Shown in pieces: positions 57,687-64,000 of a stretch of DNA of 64,000 nucleotides (position 1 is the stretch's first letter; each line of letters opens with the position of its first letter). The stretch covers positions 41,591,454 through 41,655,453 of the forward strand of contig NC_030389.2 of assembly GCF_001625215.2 (NCBI RefSeq), written 5' to 3'. The DNA is from Daucus carota subsp. sativus (lineage: Eukaryota > Streptophyta > Magnoliopsida > Apiales > Apiaceae). The translations under genes were made by a program, and so were the position numbers. The notes under the pieces are model-generated. The model ran no database searches. It was not told the origin of the DNA and saw only the letters and a program-made list of their open reading frames with translations.

Positions 57687-58494
57687 TAGGGCTGAGCATT
57701 CGGTCGGTTCGGTTCAAAACCGAACCGAACCGAAAAAACCGAAAACCGGATTGAACTTTTTTTCGAAACAGAACCGAACCGAATTATTATTCTGAACCGA
57801 ACCGAACAAACCGAATTATTTCGGTTCGGTTTCGATTTCGGTTTCGCTCTAAAAAACCGAAATTTTCAATCACATTTGGTGATCTCATCTCAAAAAATGG
57901 TGAAACCCTCTGCGAGCAAAGACATATCAGAGAGCTCAGACAAAGTAGTGTTAATAGTAGTAAACAAAACAACAAGATCCTGCAATTAACACCCAACACA
58001 ATAACCATAGTACTCCCTGCTTTCCCAAGAGCAGGGCACTTAATGTCTCTGATCTATTCACACGCCTTTGAAAAAATCATCACTTTTTTGTGACTCCTTC
58101 AGACACACCACTACTGTTGGGGTCTTGAATGGAAGTGATTTTTGTGGCGTTTTGGAGTGATGGGGTTGAATATCGGGGGTGAGAGTAGAGATGATATTTG
58201 ATGGGGTGATAAAGGGAGGGGAATGGGTAAGAGTAAAAAGGAATGTCAATCTGAAAATATACAGAAAAAGGTAGAAATAATATACATTATATATATTTAT
58301 TTTATTTGTAATAAAAAATTTGGTTATTTCGGTTTAAACCGAAATATTATATTAAAAACCGAACCGATATTATTTTCGGTTCAAACCGAAAATCCGAATT
58401 AACCGAAATTCTGGAAAAAAATGAAACCGAACCGAACCGAAATTTTACAATTCGGTTCGGTTTTACGGTTTCGGTTCGGTTTTGCTCACCCCTA
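57687..58494. mobile_element. Foldback element with CGGTTCGGTT terminal repeats
   Basis: Starts AGGGCTGAGCATTCGGTCGG and ends CGGTTTTGCTCACCCCTA. Both ends hold degenerate arrays of GAACCGAACCGAA and its complement, so they pair extensively. The middle (about 57850-58310) is not repetitive and has a different, less AT-rich texture, with minus-strand open frames of 63 and 73 codons, so it may be captured host DNA. I could not identify its source. Confidence 0.65.
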
Positions 58495-59041
58495 ATTTTA
58501 TAAAATAAAAAATTATATTTTAAAATAGATCATATGTATTTTTCAATGGTATAACTTTTTTATTTAATATAATTATAAAATACATATAGATTTCAGTCAA
58601 AATATATTCAATTGAAAAATCAAAAATCAAAAGAACATATATCATGAGACTGAAAGAAGAATATGTTATAACTTTTTATAACAAACTGTTTCTACCTATA
58701 AAAACTCGGCTGAAAAATCCAGCCAAAACAGCACATAAAACAAGTCAAATATACAGGTTTCTAAGCTAGAGCTTATCAAATTTTCCCAGCTGAATAAATA
58801 CTCAAAAGGTCAGATAAACATTAAGTACTACTAGCATGTAAGAGTAGCAGTAAATAAAAGCAAGCTTTGGGACACATGCAAGTCTTACAAATTGACCAAA
58901 TGGAGTTGTGTAGTTTAGCTCAAGTAGTTCCTTGAGATCACGCCAGGTGTGAATCTCCTCCGAGTCTACAGCCGTGGAGAAATCACAGCTGTTAAGAAGC
59001 CTAGTCTGGGTTGTATTACAGAAAAAAATTAACCGAATACA
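58495..59041. other. Distal upstream flank of PHT1 copy 2
   Basis: AT-rich; no further P1BS motif recognised in this stretch. Confidence 0.3.
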
Positions 59042-59049
59042 GAATATGC
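59042..59049 (+). promoter_or_regulatory. P1BS (PHR1-binding) motif upstream of PHT1 copy 2
   Basis: GAATATGC fits GNATATNC and lies 36 bp upstream of the TATA box at 59086. A second match, GGATATCC at 59354-59361, falls inside the predicted leader intron. Confidence 0.6.
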
Positions 59050-59085
59050 TCTTATTATGCCAACTTGAAAGTCTTCTCTAAGTAT

Positions 59086-59093
59086 TATAAATA
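59086..59093 (+). promoter_or_regulatory. TATA box of PHT1 copy 2
   Basis: TATAAATA followed by a C/T-rich leader (GCTCCACTCCTCTACTCCTT) and a strong 5' splice site at 59225. This places the transcription start near 59115-59125. Confidence 0.6.
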
Positions 59094-59224
59094 TGCTCCA
59101 CTCCTCTACTCCTTACATTCCATCCTCCATACTAGTACTCCTAGTCTCCTACAACACCTCTTTCCATACACATTTATGTTTGTGTATTCACTCTCTTCCT
59201 CATAACAGTTGTGTATTCACCAAG

Positions 59225-60719
59225 GTGAGTTCAAGTCATTTGTTGTTTTGCTTTTGTAATTTCATGTTCATGATCATGTTCATAAACATATTTGTCATAA
59301 TGATATCCGCTCATGTGTGTTGATTTCTCGGCATTTTAGTATCTAAAAACGAGGGATATCCGTCAGACTAAGCGCCTGTTTGGAACCAGAAACAACTTCT
59401 ACTTCTCACTTAGAAGCATTTTAAGAAACTGAGAATGCTAACTTTTCTCTTTCTTTTCCAAACACTTTGTTAACTTATTTATTTATCACTTCTACTCCAC
59501 TTTTTATTTTAAACAAGAAGTCATTTTTTTTAAGTTTGACCAAACAGCTCTAAGGATGGTCGATAATCATGTATAGTATTTTTTGGTAGGATATGTTTGT
59601 TATTATGACGAAATATGTGTACGAGAAAGCTATCTGTTAGACTAAGTTACGACGAAAGAACATGTCTAACAGAGGTATAAGTTAGACTAACTCTCATATG
59701 TGATCATGCCTAAATCCTAATGTTTACTTTCCGAAACTTGCCATATTTTGCAGAAAGTAGTAGCGAATTTTAAAGTATGTTATGTTTTCTCGAAAAGTTC
59801 TACCTCGGACTTTCTGCTTTGATCTACTGATTAGTACTACCATCTTCTGTTTGTATTTCTTACCTTCTTTTCTTGTTACTTTAAAGGAGAACTCTGTTTT
59901 ATCCTTCAACTTTTTGTACTTTGAATACTAGTTCAGAAGCTGTTTCATTGGAATCAGTTGACTTTTCAAAGTGCGTAGTATTTGTATATCTCAATCCTTG
60001 AACAACAAACGTTACAAACACTCTCCTCCAAACATATTTTAATCATCTTATCTTCCATGGGACCTTCGTTCACCAAACAAATAATAGAATAATTATTATT
60101 GATCCACTTTTGTCCTTTTTGGCTGATATTTAGTATTTACTTCATAAATGATACACACACATAGAATCTATATGATATAATAATCTTAAAATTTAATTTA
60201 TATGATAACTGATAAGTAACTATATCCGATATATTAAATATTTTTTTAGTGAAAATAGTGTAGTTTTAAATTTTAATTATGTTACAAATAAAGTGAAAGA
60301 CGGGGGAAGATCCAAAAGTCGAGAGTATCTCCGTTAGTTCTACTTTATGAAACAGCTGTCAGATATTGTGGCTTTAATTTAACGTGCATGAAAATATTTT
60401 ATTACATATTTTTCCTAGTCATGTGACGTGAACTCGTTGGCTGTTTGAAAAATATAACCATAAATTAATATATATTCACATGTTCATCGAATATGTCATA
60501 TTCAAGGTACACCATAGTCAGGAGTCACAATAGTAGTTAATTAATTAATGAATGGGACTCGCCGGGTCATATAAGCCGGCACAAAAGATGGACAAAATGT
60601 GATGCTTGTATATTTTTGTTACTCTGACCGTTCTACTGTCTTTCTTCACGATTTCGAAAAAATCGGGACTAAAATATGAAAATATTTTGTATGTTAACAT
60701 TTGCTTCTTTTTTTTTTAG
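59225..60719 (+). other. Predicted 5'-UTR intron of PHT1 copy 2
   Basis: Donor TTCACCAAG/GTGAGT at 59225 and acceptor after a long T tract (CTTCTTTTTTTTTTAG) ending at 60719, about 1.5 kb. It leaves 24 bases of leader before the ATG at 60744. A hAT-like MITE (59371-59553) and a P1BS-like GGATATCC lie inside it. Confidence 0.6.
59371..59553. mobile_element. hAT-like MITE within the PHT1 leader intron
   Basis: Left AGCGCCTGTTTGGAACCAGA, right GACCAAACAGCTCTAA, with AACTTCTACTTCTCACTTAG and CTTCTACTCCACTTTTTATT between: a diverged family member. Confidence 0.5.
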
Positions 60720-60743
60720 TAGTGTTTGAGGCTCTCAAAAGCA

Positions 60744-62345
60744 ATGGCAAGAGATGAATTGAAAGTGCTTAATGCACTTGATGTGGCTAAAACACAATTG
60801 TATCACTTCACTGCAATTGTTATTGCTGGAATGGGATTTTTCACTGATGCATATGACTTGTTCTGCATCTCCCTTGTCACTAAGTTGCTAGGCCGAATTT
60901 ACTACCACGTCGATGGAGATCTCAAGCCCGGAACGCTGCCTCCTGGTGTCGCGGCTTCAGTTAATGGTGTCGCGTTTGTTGGCACCATTGCAGGCCAGCT
61001 GTTTTTCGGATGGCTTGGAGACAAAATGGGGAGGAAAAGAGTCTATGGAATGACACTGATGATAATGGTCATTTGCTCAATTGCTTCTGGCCTTTCTTTT
61101 AGTGACAAACCGAAATCTGTTATGGCTACATTGTGTTTCTTCAGGTTTTGGTTAGGCTTTGGCATTGGTGGTGATTACCCTCTTTCTGCTACAATCATGT
61201 CTGAGTATGCTAACAAGAAGACGCGTGGAGCGTTTATTGCAGCTGTCTTTGCGATGCAGGGATTTGGGATTCTGGCAGGAGGTATTTTTGCAATTATTGT
61301 GTCTGCGTCGTTTCAGTCTAGTTTCCCAGCTCCAACATATGAAGAGAATCCTCTGGCCTCTACTGTTAAGCAAGCGGATTATGTGTGGAGGATTATTCTA
61401 ATGTTTGGCGCTATTCCTGCTGGCATGACATACTATTGGCGCATGAAAATGCCTGAAACTGCACGTTACACGGCTCTAGTGGCGAAAAATGCAAAACAGG
61501 CTGCTACTGATATGTCCAAAGTGTTGCAGATGGAGATCGATGCAGAACCAGAGAAAGTTGATGAGGTAACCAAGAAACAATTTGGTTTGTTTAGCAGAGA
61601 ATTTGCTAGACGCCATGGCCTTCATTTGCTTGGGACTACCAGTACATGGTTCTTGTTGGACATTGCTTTCTATAGTTCCAATCTTTTCCAGAAGGACATT
61701 TTCACCAATGTAGGATGGCTTCCTCCGGCCAAAACCATGAACGCGATTCATGAGGTTTACAAAATTGCAAGGGCTCAGACTCTTATTGCTCTCTTCAGCA
61801 CTGTCCCTGGTTACTGGTTTACAGTGGCATTTATTGATAAGATAGGAAGATTCAAGATTCAGTTAATGGGCTTCTTCTTCATGACTGTGTTCATGTTTTC
61901 ATTAGCTATTCCATATGATCACTGGAGTCAAAAAGGAAACCGAATTGGATTTGTGGTGCTGTACTCACTGACCTTTTTCTTCTCAAATTTTGGTCCTAAT
62001 GCAACCACGTTTGTCGTTCCAGCTGAGATTTTCCCTGCACGACTGCGGTCTACTTGCCATGGTATATCAGCAGCATCTGGAAAAGCGGGGGCAATGGTAG
62101 GGGCATTCGGGTTTCTGTATGCATCTCAGAGCCAGGACAAGACCAAGACAGACAAAGGATATCCAGCAGGTATTGGAATGAAGAACTCCCTTATAGTTCT
62201 TGGTGTTGTCAATGCACTCGGCCTGTTGTTCACATTCTTGGTGCCCGAATCCAATGGAAAATCTTTGGAAGAACTGTCTCAAGAAAATGTAGAAGAAGAG
62301 GAGCCGGAGTCAAGGCCACAGCATAGCAGGACTGTCCCAGTTTAA
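60744..62345 (+). CDS. High-affinity inorganic phosphate transporter, PHT1 family (copy 2)
   Basis: Single coding exon of 533 residues from the ATG at 60744 ([13 protein letters not shown], the standard PHT1 start). The open frame extends six codons upstream only through a TTG and is not used. The signature [13 protein letters not shown] is at 142-154, [12 protein letters not shown] at 91-102 and FFTDAYDLF at 32-40. The distal [20 protein letters not shown] segment is intact and the C-terminus is RTVPV. Twelve membrane segments and the central cytosolic loop line up with copy 1 throughout. It should import phosphate together with protons at the plasma membrane. Same strand as copy 1, about 13.6 kb downstream, with the same promoter layout, so the pair probably arose by duplication. 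Codon choice is more AT-rich than in copy 1. Confidence 0.96.
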   Translation: MARDELKVLNALDVAKTQLYHFTAIVIAGMGFFTDAYDLFCISLVTKLLGRIYYHVDGDLKPGTLPPGVAASVNGVAFVGTIAGQLFFGWLGDKMGRKRVYGMTLMIMVICSIASGLSFSDKPKSVMATLCFFRFWLGFGIGGDYPLSATIMSEYANKKTRGAFIAAVFAMQGFGILAGGIFAIIVSASFQSSFPAPTYEENPLASTVKQADYVWRIILMFGAIPAGMTYYWRMKMPETARYTALVAKNAKQAATDMSKVLQMEIDAEPEKVDEVTKKQFGLFSREFARRHGLHLLGTTSTWFLLDIAFYSSNLFQKDIFTNVGWLPPAKTMNAIHEVYKIARAQTLIALFSTVPGYWFTVAFIDKIGRFKIQLMGFFFMTVFMFSLAIPYDHWSQKGNRIGFVVLYSLTFFFSNFGPNATTFVVPAEIFPARLRSTCHGISAASGKAGAMVGAFGFLYASQSQDKTKTDKGYPAGIGMKNSLIVLGVVNALGLLFTFLVPESNGKSLEELSQENVEEEEPESRPQHSRTVPV

Positions 62346-62699
62346 TCAAGTTATGTTTGCAGCTACTTAAAAGGGTGAAACTTCAACAAATATCTTAAGT
62401 AAAGATGAAATAATCTCTATGTAATTCTGTTGTACTATATTGTTGTAGTCTTTCTAATTAAACAGTACATGTTAAGTTTCAAATATACGAGAAGTTTTAT
62501 GCATCATCCAGAATATACATCTATAAAGCTTTGAAATTATTACGCAGAAAAAGAAAAAGAATAAAGGAAACTAATCAATTGAATTAGCTATTGCAAACTC
62601 ACAATTCACCAGTTTATAAGCAGCAGCTACGTAGACGGGGTAACTATAAGGGCATCCTGCTTTGTATTAGCAACTTAAAAAACAGATCAGATGAATGCA
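62346..62699. other. 3' flank of PHT1 copy 2
   Basis: 3' untranslated region; GTAATTCTGTTGTACTATAT near 62420 fits a plant poly(A) region. No other feature. Confidence 0.35.
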
Positions 62700-62825
62700 A
62701 ATTACAGATGATATCCACCTACTGTTTCTGCTTACATTCTTCATGTCCAAATGAGGGGAAAACTATTCAAGGACATGTCGCGAGAAACGTAGAACATAGA
62801 GTTATCAGGACAGTTCCAGTTTATG
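62700..62825 (+). pseudogene. Relic of a third PHT1 gene (C-terminal end)
   Basis: The DNA matches the last about 40 codons of PHT1 copy 2. CTTACATTCTTCATGTCC aligns with TTCACATTCTTGGTGCCC (the FTFLVP codons), then GGGGAAAACT with the GKS codons. GTCGCGAGAAACGTAGAA aligns with GTCTCAAGAAAATGTAGAA (SQENVE), then AGGACAGTTCCAGTT with AGGACTGTCCCAGTT (RTVPV). The codons between SQENVE and RTVPV are deleted, a TGA and a frameshift occur near 62751, and the final stop is changed to TAT. The surrounding 96-codon open frame is fortuitous. Confidence 0.75.
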
Positions 62826-63433
62826 TATGTTGTTATGCACAAACTTCGTCGATATGTGATCCTAATCACTACAAGCTCTGAAAAGAGAAAATAAGCTCTA
62901 CATAGTATTACCAGATTATGATAACATTCACACTGTCGACGGCATAGAGACGACTGATACTCTCAAGTTACAGTGAATTTGAATCCCAGTAATATAAATA
63001 GTGAAGGAAATTGTAGATCAGAAGTTAAAGATTTCTATTTCAATAACCATTAATTCAGGAATCCCAGCACGAAAACCACGACCATATAAATGTTAGAATC
63101 ACATCATCTATAAATTGACGTTAATCAAACATAATAACAAGCACGAAAGTAAAAGCACAATAATTAACGTGAAAATACATATGGAATTAATCCACTAAAT
63201 ATGAATGTATTACAAGATTGGAGTTCACTAGATATGAATGTATTATAAGATCGGAGTCGCTTCCTCACTCATCCCTCTTAAATAAAAACACCTCAACTTG
63301 ATCACAAAAGTCTTCTTGTGTATCTTTGATCACACAACTCTCCAAATTTTGCAATACATTGAAACTTCTATAAATAACTATATTATCACTTCAATTATCA
63401 TAAAAAATACCTCCTCAGATTAAAACTATTAAC
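62826..63433. other. Intergenic, no gene recognised
   Basis: AT-rich. A short direct repeat, TATGAATGTATTACAAGATTGGAGT and TATGAATGTATTATAAGATCGGAGT in abbreviated form (TATGAATGTATTA), occurs at about 63200 and 63233. Confidence 0.3.
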
Positions 63434-63808
63434 TTATTTAAAAATTCGGGACCGTACCCAATAATACAGCCTTGCTTCATGGGGATTCCGGTACAAAGCA
63501 TCCATGTCTCTAGAAGTATCCTCACAATCATCCCAATCAAACGACCAAGCACGAAACCTCTCACTCGGCTTCATGACCCTCCTCTTGGGCTGATTTGAAC
63601 CAAAACCATGTTGTTCTCTCATGCCATTCAAATCCTTTTCACAATTTTCGAGTTTCTCCGACCGTGACTTCTTTCGAGCACAATGTAGTTCATCTCGAAC
63701 ATCACTATCAAGCATTCTCTTCGAATTTTCGTTATGCTCATTATCAGTAACACGAACAAGATCATAATTACGCTCAAGTTTAATCCCTTGATCATCTAAA
63801 CTAGCCAT
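63434..63808 (-). pseudogene. Gene fragment derived from a PRP28/RH21-type DEAD-box helicase N-terminal region
   Basis: Frame of 124 residues from ATG 63808. Residues about 61-113 resemble the conserved N-terminal segment of plant RH21 (the PRP28/DDX23 splicing helicase): KRRVMKPSERF, then SFDWDDCEDTSRDMDALYRN and PHEARL. In the full-length protein this is followed by LLFGRGF and then the helicase domains. Here, right after PHEARL, the frame reads YYWVRSRIFK and stops. A shift of one base gives IIGYGPEF, closer to the lost LLFGRGF, so a frameshift probably truncated it. No Q, DEAD or SAT motif is present, so it cannot be a helicase. The first about 55 residues are acidic/basic and unrecognised. 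It may be a transcribed mini-gene or a relic. The match is from family knowledge, not a search. Confidence 0.6.
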
Positions 63809-63961
63809 TATAAGTTATTATGCAAGGAAGAGGGTTTATGAATTGGAATAGATATATGACCTATATAAAGGCAGGCGGCGAGAACGATCGAACATGCAAT
63901 ATGATAACAAATTCTAAACAGAACCGGATTGATATCTGTTATTTTAATCCGCCATCCAGTC
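63809..63961. other. Upstream flank of the helicase-derived frame
   Basis: Short AT-rich stretch with no assignable element for the minus-strand frame. A TATATAAAG at about 63862 faces the plus strand. Confidence 0.25.
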
Positions 63962-64000
63962 TAACTCCCTCAGTCCCATAATGGCTTGTTCGACTTTTTA
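63962..64000. mobile_element. Stowaway-like MITE, left end only, cut by the window edge
   Basis: TAACTCCCTCAGTCCCATAA followed by GCTTGTTCGACTTTT has the layout of the other Stowaway-like left ends; the rest lies beyond 64000. Confidence 0.5.

Noticed and set aside
57787-58249. Two minus-strand frames of 63 and 73 codons
   Set aside because: They lie inside a foldback element and match no family I recognise; noted as possible captured DNA only.
60726-60743. Six-codon upstream extension of PHT1 copy 2
   Set aside because: It begins with TTG and the family start is MARDEL at 60744.
62591-62881. 96-codon open frame after PHT1 copy 2
   Set aside because: The frame does not follow the PHT1 reading frame over most of its length; the DNA is better explained as a PHT1 relic.

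Overview
The window is nuclear DNA from a flowering plant, almost certainly a eudicot. Genes are widely spaced, AT-rich and in part intron-bearing. They belong to plant families (PHT1 phosphate transporters, BAHD acyltransferase, ERF transcription factor, PSK-simulator-like DUF668, GT47 exostosin, plant DUF2828). The intergenic space is packed with short non-autonomous DNA transposons (Stowaway-like, hAT-like and Harbinger-like MITEs), Helitrons, foldback elements and tRNA-derived SINEs. The species cannot be named from the sequence alone.

Layout, left to right. 0.7-2.1 kb: BAHD acyltransferase of the anthocyanin/flavonoid-glucoside type (+). 6.3-8.1 kb: DUF3475/DUF668 protein (-). 8.1-16.2 kb: gene-free, MITEs plus a duplicated Helitron 5' end. 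16.3-19.2 kb: five-exon HR-like lesion-inducing (DoxX-like) membrane protein (+). 20.3-21.7 and 24.7-26.2 kb: two related GT47 xyloglucan-galactosyltransferase-like genes (both -), separated by a 673-bp foldback element. 26.7-27.9 kb: three MITEs of one family inserted inside each other. 29.5-30.0 kb: small group-IX-type ERF (-). 31.3-32.0 kb: decayed hAT transposase. 34.7-36.7 kb: DUF2828 protein (+), followed by a broken fragment of a second family member. 38.9-41.0 kb: four-exon PP1 phosphatase (+). 45.5-47.1 and 60.7-62.3 kb: two intact PHT1 transporters (+), followed at 62.7-62.8 kb by the decayed C-terminal end of a third. 53.4-55.0 kb: a Helitron with recognisable ends. 63.4-63.8 kb: a small reading frame derived from the N-terminal part of a PRP28/RH21-type DEAD-box helicase (-).

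There is no operon logic here. The one cluster with shared function is the PHT1 pair plus relic. Both intact genes show the same promoter design: a P1BS motif (GNATATNC) about 35-50 bp upstream of a TATA box, then an intron in the 5' untranslated region ending shortly before the ATG. This predicts PHR1-type phosphate-starvation control. I found no clearly new biological system. The most unusual observations are the three-deep nested MITEs with intact 3-bp target duplications, the PHT1 relic and shared promoter layout, a DUF2828 protein with a degenerate metal site, and the helicase-derived mini-gene.
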